Below are positions 12,301 to 24,000 of a stretch of 64,000 nt of DNA, in pieces. Numbering within the stretch: position 1 is the first letter of the stretch; each line of letters opens with the position of its first letter. The position numbers were made by a program, and so were the translations under genes. The DNA is from Cylicocyclus nassatus (taxonomy: Eukaryota > Nematoda > Chromadorea > Rhabditida > Strongylidae): positions 4,200,123 to 4,264,122 of the forward strand of contig CATQJL010000112.1 of NCBI GenBank assembly GCA_958299035.1, read 5' to 3'. A model generated the notes under the pieces. It saw only the letters and a list, made by a program, of their open reading frames with translations, did not search any database and was not told the DNA's origin.

Positions 12301-14060
12301 TTCATCCACATCTGGCAGCTCGTTCTTTCGCACTTTTCGAGGCCTCACTATTTTTTATTGTTTCCGCCAAAGGTACTTCTCTATTTTTTCTATATTTGAA
12401 TGTCTCTGACTCGACGATTTGTTCGAATGCTTATCTGGCATCGATTGGTCCCGTTATCATGCTTCCCGACGCAGTTTGCTGAATCACCGCCTTTGGCAAT
12501 AGTCCGTCCACATTTCCGTCCCGCACTACGGGGAGAAAAGAGAGAGAGGGGGTGAGTGTGGCGAAGAGCAAATCACACTCTGTTGCGATGTGTTGCTTAG
12601 TCAAACGACAAAGAAGACGCATTCTCCCACGCTGCAAAAGTAGAAATCGCTTATTGAGTGTTCTGAAATACAAATATGATTTAACTGTCCCTATGGTCTG
12701 GTTTACTTCTTCAATTAACTCTTTTTTGCTATCAATATAATTTATTAAAAATATTCCATCATGAAAAATTGAATATTCGTTGCTTTCCTTACTGCTGCTT
12801 TCTCCATGCTGTAAAAAAAGACTCAGCGAGCTTTTATACGGCCTTATTTTCTCTTTTAATCAATTCTTTTTCGCTTTGAATATAACTCTATAGAAAAACC
12901 TCTTACCAATCATACTACATAAAATCTCTATTTCTTCGCGCATGCATTCTCCATATTGAACAGAAATTTTATAAATGCTTCTGACTTGTGAGCATATTAT
13001 GTACAAGCAAGTCCCTCGATCATTTTTCCCTGTTTTAGTAGAGGAAGAAGATATTTGTTGTTTGCGATATTTTGAGGTGTTTTTTGTAAATTTTTGAGCA
13101 AAAATTGCTTATACCTCACTTTGACCGCCCTTAACTCTGGATTAATTATAGAATTCCTTATCAGCGCGATAATTGCCACTTATGTTGGTCTAATTGCTTG
13201 TCTCATGCCACTTTTTGGTGCCAAGAATTATTTTCAGCACACCTTCTATCTTTACTATTTTTTATCGCTTGAAAATTTTTCCACTGATGCTTATTGATAT
13301 CCTTAATGCCATTTTCTACACGACTTTAATATTTTTTGATTTTTAAGTTTTAAGACTAAATAAGACTTTTGATTGTCGCCTTTTCACTGATGTACTGCAC
13401 TCACATATCGCTAGCGTCTGCTTTTGCTTATCAAACAGACCTTTATATCGTTTCTGTACTTTTTCATTTCCGCTCGCTATCTATGTATCATGCATCCAAA
13501 GGTGAACCGCTAAATTTCGCAAATTTTTGCAAAAATTTTGTAAAATCCTCTTTTATTTGCTGATCTCTTCTGGCCTTCCCGCATTTCGATGTCAACAAGA
13601 TGAGCAACCAAATGATTCACAATCATTTGAACTTGTTTGATTGCTAGTATATAACTCCAAATAAGCCATATTGATCGCAATAAGTCAAAGAGAAAATGTA
13701 CACGGAAACATAACGTCATTTCCAAATGTAGTACTATACGAATTTTTGTGAGAAAGAGATTTTTAATACATCAAGAGTAACTTCTGAATTTGTGTGAAGT
13801 TCCTGCTTTTAAGAGACGATGTTTATTTTCTTGACTATTTTATTTCGTAAAATATAGAGGCGTGTTATTATACTCATTAACAGTTGCTATTGAAATATTC
13901 TAATCAGTACTGCATTAATTTTTGTTTTGGACAACAATCTGTAATTGCTTTGCTCCTCTTCACTATTCACTAAGTTTCGATTATAATATTTTGGAAATAT
14001 TTCCCGCTTCATTCGATTAGCCTGATGTTTTATGACGCAGAATACAAAATGCTGATTTTG
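9307..14060. other. Long AT-rich intergenic region
   Basis: I recognise no gene here. A G-rich run lies near 11160-11192. A motif close to GCGGAAGTTCC recurs near 11345, 11387 and 11466, and again near 23319 and 23343, so it may belong to a dispersed repeat. The minus strand from 12673 to about 12290 reads as a fairly protein-like frame with one internal stop (containing LLPKAVIQQTASGSMITGP) that I cannot assign; it could be a decayed mobile-element gene. Other open frames have no splice or family support. Confidence 0.4.
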
Positions 14061-14067
14061 TTTTGCA

Positions 14068-14073
14068 GAATAC
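14068..14073 (+). promoter_or_regulatory. Candidate spliced-leader acceptor / 5' UTR
   Basis: The stretch TTTTGTTTTGCAG ends 5 nt before the start codon at 14074. A pyrimidine-rich acceptor this close to an ATG is typical of nematode trans-spliced mRNAs. It could instead be a cis acceptor for an upstream non-coding exon. Confidence 0.45.
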
Positions 14074-16659
14074 ATGCGATTGCGGCTATCGCACGTCGCA
14101 CTTGTGGCGACATTTGCTGCCTTTGGTGAGCTTTTATATTAGTAAATTTAACAATTAAAACTGCAAAAAAATATTTTTTGCTAGAGGGGTTTATAAGTAT
14201 ATTTTCCCTCCTTTTCAGTGTACTATACTGATGCACAAGCTCTAAACGACCCTATTACCCAATACATCGAAGGCCGATTAGGAAATCGACGGATTTTTTG
14301 GTGCCCTAGTGGATATGGTAAATTTTTCTTCTTTACTATTTTTACCTGTATCTTGTTGTTCCGGTCACTTCATTGACCATTGACAGCCATGATAATACCG
14401 ACAATTAACGGATTAGCATCATCGATCCAGAGAGCTGAACGCCAGCTCGGCACACCTCGGCAACAAATAGATAATTTGAGGAATTCAGGGTATTTGGCGT
14501 ATTGTCCGCAACCGACTGATTGGGACAACTATAACTGGTGCTGTACATGGCCCTATATGGGATCATGGAAGCCATCATGTTGTCCGTTTGCTATTCCAAC
14601 AGGGGCTGTGGTGGCTATCATCATCGCGGCTATAGTGCTTCTTGCAGGTGGGTAGAATTTTTGGGATTACGATATGATCAATGTAGATTGGTTAGGTGTA
14701 CGGTGCGGGCTATCATAAACTTCATCCTGCCACAAACACTCAGAGAGCATTCTGTAAGCAGTATGTAGCAATACCTCTAGAAAAACCTATAGCTGAAAGA
14801 ATTGACTTTTTTACTTCAAGAAAATCGATAAATTTCAACTCTTCTGAAAGTTTTCTCAAATGCCAATACAATTCGAATAGCGAAAGAAAAGTAACTTTGC
14901 GAACTTGCTTCAGGGCAAAAATTACTTAGAAAAAATTGAAAATGGAAAGATTTTGGTTTTTTCTAGGTAATAAATACTATGTGTGGCCTCTGCTTCTCCC
15001 CGCTTCTAAAAATCAATATTTCCTACCGTACAAAAGGTCATTCTTCTGTTTTCACTCGCAGTCGCAACTGGCTTTCGCCACTGTTTGCTTACATCGGTGC
15101 TCATCTATACCTCTGCGCACTTTCCTCGTGAGACTACTGCTGCGCTCGATGGAATTTGTGAAAAACAGTGGGAAAATGAGTCATTCATCCAAAATGCGGG
15201 GGATGAGAGTAGTTCCACATGAGGAATCGCGCCTTGAACTAGTAACTTCGTAGCGATTTTTGCAGCAACTGACAAGGAAAGAATACTTGGTCACCGCGGC
15301 CATTCGTTATGATTTGTGTATCAAAAAATGCGCCTTTTGATGCTGGTTCGGATACTATCTTCCATATCTCGAAACGATCATCTGGATGGAGTTATGGTTA
15401 TTTCTCTATGAATAAACTGCGTTACTGCGGAGGTCAAAATCATCAATAAAAATTTTCTTCTCTTTCCAAATGCTGAATATAATTTTGAAGGTATATTACA
15501 ACAGTATTCCTTTTGAGATTCTTCAATAGCTTCAAATGGTAACTTAGAACAAATTTGGTGATTTTAACTACACAAAAGTACGCAAATTTTCTACGAAAGA
15601 AGTTCATAACTTCCTTCAGAAGATCGTTTCGCAGATATCGAGCACAGATTTGGAATCAGCGTTTCGAGGTGCATCTTACACCATACATCGCATTCCAAAT
15701 GGCTACGGTGACCGAGTATCCTTTCCTTGTGATGGAAGGCACTAAACTGCTGAAACAAATAATCTCACCGTAGTGCCTTTAGTTAGTAAAATCACTTAGA
15801 AAATGGAAAAGCCAGCATATAGAAGCAAAAATGCGAAAGCAATGAAAAATTTTTGCGGAAATTGCGCACGACACCACACCTCACATTTTGTGACTCCTCT
15901 ATATTACAGCTGTTTCCAGGTAAGGTCTCCTGTAAATGAAAACCTTCTGAATTTTTTTTTGGAAAAGAGAAGTTTGTTGCTTAAACTTTTGTTACTTCTC
16001 GAAATGGATAAATGCAGAACAGTTTCTCTCCCACACTTGAATTTTATCGCCTGCCTTTGATGGTGCATTTGCACATGAGGACTCCCCGCATGAGTATGAC
16101 TGTGCACTCAAAGCATTTTTATCCTCTCAAAATTATAGATCATATATTCTGGGTTCTGAAAATCACGTAGAACTAATCTGCCTTGATCTGCAAGATACTC
16201 TCCAATCTTGTAGTGATTTTCGTGATTATCCATATTTATAAAAACCTGACAAATTTTCGAACGACTGTTCGACGTCCTTATGCTGTAATTGAAAAATGTA
16301 CCACAACCAAAGTAGGGTAAGCTTTTGTAGGTTTTGACATGTGTTGCAGTACTATCAATAATGATACTGATGAAATGAGACAAAAGGAGAACGAGATTTG
16401 AACAATTAAAAAGCTGCATACAATTTCCGAAACTCAGAACGTTGGCATAAATTTTCTTTAATACATGAGCAATTACTAGGCTTGACAAAGTGATTTCAGA
16501 GAGTGGCATTGACGTGAAAAAAATGACTCAACTCAGCAGTTAATTTTTACATTTTCTCTAATGTTAATGTACTTGTTTGCAGTGCTGATCGGATTGTCTT
16601 GTTGGTGCTGCTTTTGCTGTCCACTGTACAAACAACTATACGAATACGAAGAAGATTAG
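14074..16659 (+). CDS. Small secreted-type single-pass cysteine-rich membrane protein (unnamed)
   Basis: Four exons (14074-14125, 14219-14317, 14387-14647, 16583-16659) join in phase to 162 aa, all with GT-AG introns; the third intron is 1.9 kb. Residues 1-18 (MRLRLSHVALVATFAAF) look like a signal peptide. The ectodomain of about 90 residues has paired cysteines (NWCCTW, PSCCPF) just before a transmembrane helix (AVVAIIIAAIVLLAGVLIG). A short tail starts with a cysteine cluster (CWCCFCC, possible palmitoylation) and ends acidic (YEYEED). The C...CC...CC-then-membrane layout recalls the Shisa/WBP1/VOPP-like adaptor superfamily, but this is an architectural likeness only. Function unknown. Confidence 0.7.
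16108..16509 (-). other. 133-codon minus-strand frame inside a plus-strand intron, unassigned
   Basis: This uninterrupted frame lies antisense within the third intron of the membrane-protein gene. Its second half (ending YLADQGRLVLRDFQNPEYMI and a basic tail) has protein-like composition, but I recognise no family and it may include an intron (TTTCATCAG and AATTACAG acceptor-like sites occur inside). It could be an exon of a nested gene or chance. Confidence 0.2.
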
Positions 16660-16698
16660 ATGAATTGCTGAAGTTTCCATCAAAGCCTATATATTCTA

Positions 16699-17064
16699 GT
16701 GCACTTGACGGCTGACAAAGTACTTTTGCGGTGCCAACAAGATCTGAGCGTAAATATTGTCCATAAACCCAATCTATCGAATTTCGATCGTTTTACGCGC
16801 AAATATTGTCAGCACACAGACAAAACAAACCAACCGCCAAAACTACTAGATTATAATTACCCCCAATGTCCCCCATCTCCATCTACCACATCAGCCATAT
16901 CGGATGCTCTTCAGCTTCCCGATGCTTACTTCTCGAGATCTTCGAGCATTTCCTCTTTTAGGAAAGCTTTTATCTCTTTCATGTGCTTCACTTCATCTCA
17001 CTTAATCTATCCAAATGTACTTACTATGACAGCATTTTCAGGAACGTTTAGGGCTACATTGTAA
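16699..17064 (+). other. Open frame in the 3' UTR region of the membrane-protein gene
   Basis: A 121-codon frame begins 40 nt after the stop at 16659, preceded by an acceptor-like ATATATTCTAG. Its middle is rich in Pro, Ser and Tyr (PPKLLDYNYPQCPPSPSTTS), the kind of tail seen on Shisa-like adaptors. It could be an alternative last exon, but no donor in phase was found before the stop. Otherwise it is 3' UTR. Confidence 0.25.
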
Positions 17065-17282
17065 GTATGATCTGGATCACTTCCTGTTTTTTTGTGCTCA
17101 GACATTGTGTGCTTTGTTTGTTTGTTGACAGCTGCCACCGAATCACTCGGACTTGATCTTATATAATGTCCTTTAACTCATCTGAGAGTTTGATCTAGTT
17201 TGCAGGACCATTGTGATATGCCTTGTGAGCGCTTGTTCACAGTTAAACACTATAAGTATGTGCAATGTAAGATTTATCGACG

Positions 17283-17288
17283 AATAAA
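17283..17288 (+). terminator. Poly(A) signal AATAAA
   Basis: A perfect AATAAA lies about 620 bp after the stop codon of the membrane-protein gene and is the first clear one downstream on the plus strand. Confidence 0.45.
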
Positions 17289-17504
17289 TATATTTGGAAA
17301 CTCTGTGTCAATAATTATTCTAAAAAATGGCAAATACAGTATCTGCTAGGGAAATGAGGTATTCTAAAAATCACGCTCAGCATTTGTGAGATCTAGTCAA
17401 TGAAAAAAGTAGGAAAGCAATTTTAACATACCCTATCTTCGTATAAATCACATAAATGAAGTCAAAAATGACTAATTGAGCAAATGTGCAAATAAGGCGA
17501 AGCT

Positions 17505-20057
17505 TTACCATTCCAAAACTAACTTCCCTTTGCCATGCATTTGTAAAACTTTCTCGTACGCAGCTGGCAATTCTCCAAATGGTCGTACCTGCTCCACTAT
17601 TGGTTTTATCTGTAGTAAGTAGAAATTATTTGTACAAAACAGAAAAACAAAAACCAACCTTTCCGTCAGATGCAAATTTTGAAAGTTGCTTCATGCATTT
17701 CTCGCTGGGTATGAAGAAAGCATAAGTGAACCATCGACCACGCAGAGCACTCTGGAAATTTGATGAGTGCAAAAATATTTTGTCGAGATGTTATATTACA
17801 CAAGTTTAGAGCAGAGAACCATTACTCACTTCAGCGCTTCGTGACATATACTTGATTGCGGTGGATATCATGCCTTGCACAAATCCATGGCGATCGGTGT
17901 CTCGCAACATAGGACTAACTATACTGACGTGAACGCAATTCCGCCACACGCCGAGCACCTATAACACCCTTCTGAAAAGTGTTGTAGACGTTAACAATTT
18001 TACTTTCGTTTTCAATGAACATAGGTGATATTTTGCATGTGGAAATCAGGCACTGACACTATTTTGAATAGGGTTTTTATGAAGCTTTAAGAGGTAGACG
18101 AGTCGGTGGAAATCTTTGATTTGCCGCTTTTCAAGGTGTTATATTGATACTGCGTGAAGAAACTTTACATGCATTATATGGCATTGGTATAGAGGACGCC
18201 GAAAAAATGTTTTATAGTCGATTGCACGAAATCGCCCGGGTCGCTATAGAGTAAACGCACGCAAGCGTGCCTGCAACGCGGCTGCCGAGTGGGCGCTATG
18301 ATGACTCATGCGCGCGAATGCCAATATTAGCCCGCAAAAGACCCGCTCGCGGGCGTACAGCCCGGTCGATTCCATGCTGTCTACTATACGTACCCAAGGC
18401 AGATACGCCAGATGAAATTTTCATAAGACCGTGTATCATAAACATAGGTGCTACAAAAGAATTTACAATAGGAAAAGGGTCTGCATCACATGTCCCATCA
18501 AAAAAAGTAGAATTATTGCCATTTTTGATACTCTAATCAAAAAGCCGAAATCCGCATTAATGCTTTTTGTGGGTACTGGTGGCAAGGAGTCGGAAATGCG
18601 TCAGCATAATTGTGCAGGATCTATATTTTAATCACCTACCATGGCCATAATTCTACGTTTTGCTTAAGTATCTGAGCAATTTTTTCAGAAGATATTTGAA
18701 AAGCTTTTTTATGATGCTTCACGCATGGCTGAACGCCGTAGAAAGGAAGTACTGACCAGAGATTCAGAAATGTTGCTATCAAATGACATTTCCTCACTCT
18801 TTACATAGTCATAATTATGGACGCGATAAGCGGACTTCTTTTGCGCAGCAGCTAAGCCAACTGAGGGATATTCTTTTGGTAATTACGCGATTTCGGCTTG
18901 CTCGAGTGAACGTGCTCACTACCCACTCAGAATAGGCAACGCGTAGTCAAAGCAATATATGATTTCTGTCATAGAAAGAGCTAGAAAATCACGTACTTGG
19001 TCACTCCATCTCGCCAGATCTGAGTCGACACAATCCAAAATAACCTCGTATGGTCCTTCTTCGATAAGCTGATCACGAGCGTCAGGGTCGCGATAGTCAA
19101 CAGTAATTGCACCAAGTTCGCGGACAGCATCGCTACTGAAAATGCAGCTTTTTGACGCAGAATCAGAAAAAAGTGACGTACCTCTCTTTAGAGCATGTAG
19201 CAACAACTTTATCGACGCCCCAAGCTTTGAGCAATTGTATTGCCATAGTACCCACACCTCCAGAAGCACCATGGATGAGAACTCTTTCTGCTGCAAACAA
19301 TACAGTGAAGAAACAGACAGGATCAGTCGATATACCTACATGGTTTCTTGTCTGGATTCATTCTTGCAAAGAATACAAAAGCTGCATACGCAGTGCTGGC
19401 CACGTAAGGCATCGCAGCAGCCTGAGTGAAGTCGAGATTGGAAGGTTTCGGAGAGCAGCATGACTCCTCCGTTACAACATACTCAGCATGACTACCTTGC
19501 ATGATGCCTGGCACTACTGCCATGACCTGAATGGAGACATCGAGATTACGAAGCAGTCGTTCTAATAGACAACCTCATCGCCAGGCCGCAGGCGCTTCAC
19601 TCCGCCGCCAACGAGTTCCACTACTCCGGCACAGTCTCGTCCAGCAGTCAATGGAAACCGTTTCGCTTTAGGATCACACTCATCAAGCTGCTTCCATACA
19701 CTTAGAATTTCTCGCCCATATCCTTTCGTCATCATAGGATCTATCGGATTCACACTGGCTGCCTGAACAAGTATATCTATACACAACCTACTGCTACCGC
19801 GTCAACAAGTTGAATCCCAAGAAGAAAAGTTCTTTAGTATCAAAAAGAGAACAAGAAGAGAGGGAAAATTAGGATTTTGAGATGGAAATGGATTTCAAAA
19901 AATTGTATACCTTGACTTTGATAAGGACTTGATCAGAGGCTGTAATGACCGGCTTGGGCACCATATTCAACTGCAATGGTTCCGCAGGAGCTTGCACCTG
20001 CCATGCACGCATCATAGCCTGCCGGGCAGCAGCGCCACAAGTTCGAGATATATGCAT
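17505..20057 (-). CDS. rad-8: RTN4IP1-type mitochondrial NADPH oxidoreductase, copy A
   Basis: Eight exons in minus order: 20057-19911, 19762-19574, 19526-19340, 19290-19182, 19135-18997, 17958-17830, 17751-17659 and 17609-17505. They join in phase to 365 aa. The product is an MDR-superfamily quinone oxidoreductase-like enzyme; in animals RTN4IP1 is a mitochondrial NADPH oxidoreductase tied to coenzyme Q metabolism, and C. elegans rad-8 is the homologue. Diagnostic blocks are AASVNPIDPMMTKGYG, the catalytic-domain PLTAGRDCAGVVE, and the nucleotide-binding loop GASGGVGTMAIQ. The N-terminus (MHISRTCGAAARQAMMRAW) is basic with no acidic residue, fitting a mitochondrial presequence. The intron at 17959-18996 is enlarged to 1.04 kb. 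A second copy lies 0.95 kb upstream on the same strand. Confidence 0.9.
17959..18997 (-). other. Enlarged intron 5 of RTN4IP1 copy A (17959-18996)
   Basis: This intron is much longer than its neighbours (46-148 nt). It contains a GC-rich block near 18225-18400 with no inverted ends that I could find. It may be an old insertion. Start and end are given in transcription order. Confidence 0.4.
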
Positions 20058-20070
20058 CTGTAAAATGATT
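20058..20070 (-). promoter_or_regulatory. Candidate spliced-leader acceptor directly before the copy A start codon
   Basis: On the minus strand the sequence reads ATTTTACAG immediately followed by ATG. An acceptor abutting the start codon fits trans-splicing. An upstream cis exon cannot be excluded. The other copy has the same arrangement. Confidence 0.5.
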
Positions 20071-21002
20071 ATTTAAGACATCAGATAAACATTTTTAGAA
20101 ACAGCTGAACGAAAGTCGAACATGACAAGAGGAGTGGAATAGGCTTACTGTCTGAAAGAACGTGTGCAATGCACTAATTTTTCGTGCAGTCGGTTTTGTA
20201 AAACCGTATGGTAATAATTAGATATTAACCTTGTTTAAGAGCGTTAGTAAAAATGCATTTTCAGGAGTTTAAAACCTAGAAAAATTCAAAAAATGGTATT
20301 AGCCTAAAGGTATGTTGCTGCAGCACCATGGCAGCGAACCTAGAAATCTTGTTTTGGGAAAGATGGGAAAGGAGGAAGGAGGAAGAGGAGAGCAGTCTTT
20401 TTGAGAGGAGAACATTTACTTCTAAAAAGCGTTGGGACCTAGAACTTGCTGTCCTCTGGCTACTTCTCGAAGCGAATGTCGCTCAAAACGCGCCGCCAAG
20501 GAGGGCGCAGTCAATGCATTATCTGCGTTAATGTCAAAGTCAAGTATGTACAAACAAACATTCTGCACAGTTTGTGTATGCATCTCGTTACACAAGGTGA
20601 AAATCATACGATAGGGCCATCGTTTGAATGCGATACGAACTAAAATCTTGACAGCAAAAACATTTATATTGTTTGTTTTCAATTGAAACTTTGCTACACT
20701 CCGGCTGTTGTGTCCAGACCGACTGCTGTTGTTCTGCAGATGTACTGCACCATGCTCTGTTTCTTGGGTGAAGGGATACAGTGTGATTGATGCAGTTCAT
20801 CGCAGTGAAAAAAAAAGCAATAACTCGAAGTCGAAGCGAGTAATCAACATACAGCAATAACTAAAATTTCAAGGTCTTCTTGATCATGACAAAATAGAAC
20901 AACTCTGGATGGCGGCATATTACTACAAGAATTCATAGGTGGTTGATTTTCTCATGGTCATAAACACGGAATAACTACTGAAATACAATTACACGCAAAT
21001 AA

Positions 21003-24000
21003 CTACCATGTCAACACAGTTTTGCCTCGTCCGTGTAGCTGAGATACCTTCTCAAAGGCTTTTGGCAGCTCTTCAAATGGAAGGACTCGCTCCACAATTG
21101 GTTTTATCTGGAGTACCAAAAGACTTTTTTTAGACTAAGAATTGTATGATTAATTCACCTTCCCTTCTGTTGCGAATGTTGTAAGCTGTTCCAAACATTC
21201 TCGACTTGGAGCGAAGTAGGCGTATGAAAACCATTTGCCGTGTAGAGCAGCCTATAGTGGAACGCCTGTCGTTAAGAAATCAGACAGTTGGAAAGTTCAC
21301 CTTATAACTTCTAGCCATATACTTCAAAGCAGTACATGCCATACCGAGTACAACTCCATATCTGTCAGTATCTTCCAACATAGGATTTATCAGGCTGACA
21401 TGAACACAACTGCCCCAGTCTCGCATAACCTTCAAGGGATTAACTTCATTGAAATGTAAATTGCATGCAGAAGTGTAAGAGCAGTCGCATAATGTAAAGA
21501 CAGATGTCTCTATCGACGTTAATGATGAGAATAAAGCCATCAAACCATGTTAGAGGTTTTCATCCTCGAATAATTTTTTTCTTTGCAATGTCTGCAGTCT
21601 ACAGTTTGAGGCGCGACCTCAAATCCCGTATTTCAAATTTGTTTCCTTCCATATACCGCTGATTTTTTAAATTCCGCATGTACAGCCTAGTATCTAGACT
21701 ATCCGAAAAATGTGGGATCGCGGTGCCGAATCAGATAGCAAATTTGCGCGCGAACAAATAGAGCCACACTATAATGCCGGCATTTTGCTCCGCAGATAAA
21801 TGTTTGCTCAAGCGCAAATTTGGGTGCCTAATCCTGCTACCAAAAGCATACTCTGTTAGCGAATCTACAGTCTGCCCCCAATTGGGATCAGGCTGACCCG
21901 TTCGCGTAGATACGCGCAGCCTGACGCAAAACCGTTGCAAAGCGTACCCTCGCCATGCCCCTTTTGGCTCGACTGAGAATGAGACAGACTACACTAAATT
22001 CTGAAAAGTATAAAAAAATCCATCTGTGCCAACACACCTCATCACTCCATCTCGCCAACTCGGTATCGACGCAGTCAAAAATCACATCGTATGGTCCTTG
22101 CTCTTTGATCTGATCACGAACACTTGCTGCTTTGTAGTCAACGGGAATTGCACCAAGCTTTTGAACGGTATCGACACTTGAAAGTTTTTCTAACGATGCA
22201 TGCATAAGCAGTAGAAGATGTGAAAGCAACAAGAGTAGGGTCACCTTTCCGTCGAGCAAGTAGCGACAATTTTGTCAACTCCCCAAGCTTTGAGCATTTG
22301 TATAGCCATAGTCCCTATCCCTCCAGAACCACCGTGAATCAACACTGCCTTGGCTGTAAAATCATGATTGACATTGTTATAGGTGAAGACTGCAATTCTT
22401 ACTTGATATTTTGCTCGGATTAATCTTTGCATTACCGACAAGAGCAGCCCAAGCGGTATTAGCGACGTAAGGCAATGCGGCGGCTTGTGCAAAATCGAGA
22501 TTTTTAGGTTTTGAGGTGCAACAGGATTCTTCTGTCAAAACATATTCGGCATGACATCCAGGCAAGATGACTGGTATGACTGCCATAACCTAATTATTCA
22601 TGTGAAATGACTTTTGCAAAAAAGGTTAGCCAACCTCATCGCCAGGACGCAACATCTTGACATCGTCACCAATTTTTTCCACAACACCAGAACAGTCTCT
22701 TCCAGTAATCAGAGGAAACAGGCTTGCTCCAAGGTTCCTTTCAGTAACTTGTTTCCAGACTCCAAGAATAGAGCGACCATATCCTTTCGCCATCCGCGTG
22801 TCTATCGGATTCACGCTTGCTGCCTGAATGAGGATGTCGAGATACTTGACTATTCTCATCTCGGGAGTTTTTGGTGAAAATCAGTTCTTGTTTTGAAATC
22901 GTGGCAGATGAAACAAATTATGGCTGCCTGGCTGCCTCACTTGGTACTCTCTGGACTTTTCCCAGCCTTCAATCGCTGCTCAAGCCCTGCGATAACCCGA
23001 AGGATACGCCTGCGAACGCGGCGCAAGGTCCGAACGAGACGGCTGCAAGGACCCGACCCGTCTTGAGACAACCTATAAACACTATTTCCAAGTTACACCA
23101 TTCATATCACCTGGCATAAACCTTCCTCCCTACGCCCTAGGAGATGCCTTTGAAAAAATGCCTTCAAAAAAAAGCAAGAAATTCTAGCTGTTACGCGACA
23201 GTTCTTTAATATTTCGCACACTCTGACACGCAACTACATTTCTCACACAAATGAGGAACATTCGCAAAACGTTTGGGAAAGTTCCGCCGGATTACTTGCG
23301 AAAGTTCAATACATGTGCTGCGGAAGTTCCCAAATGAGGTGTTGCGGAAGTTCCGAAGAATGGGAACCACAACAGCAAAAGCGAACACCTAAGTGAACAC
23401 GCGCGCCATACTTGATCCTCTTGATCCACTTCATCCGCTTCGTCACTGGTCGATTCATTAAACTGACCAGTAGCGAAGCGGTTGCCCACTTGATCCGCTT
23501 GATCCACTTCATCCACCTCACTATGGGTTAGTTCAATGAATTGACCAATGATGAAGCGGTTCAAGTGGATCAAGCGAATCAAGCTGGCGCGTGCCTAAGG
23601 CTTGAGATATACCTGACGATAGAGGTATAGCGGTGTTGGCGAATCGCTGATGTCTGCGCTGCCCTTAGCTGCTCGTGGCTGCTGCGCTGGGTACGCTTTG
23701 GGTGCAAGAACGAAGTAGCTTTACCCATTCTTAGCTTAGACCATTAGGAAAAATTCTTGAAAACTACTAAAATTAAATGTTTCCATGAGTTTGAAAAAGT
23801 CATTTTGTCCTTATCAAGAAAAAAATTTTTTTTATAACAGCATAAAATGGCCAACTAACTGTTTGCATATACTGAGAAAATTATAATCATTTGACAAATA
23901 TCCAAAGTGTCGCATTAGAACCCCGATGTATGCTTGAGGCAACAACTGAACTATCTAGGTCATAGCTGCCGTTAATGTATTGAGGTGTACTGGTAACGTC

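Noticed and set aside
23292..23582. Minus-strand frames rich in Asp, Glu and Val (VDQADQVGNRF-like)
   Set aside because: They are translations of the GATCCACTT-type MITE array.
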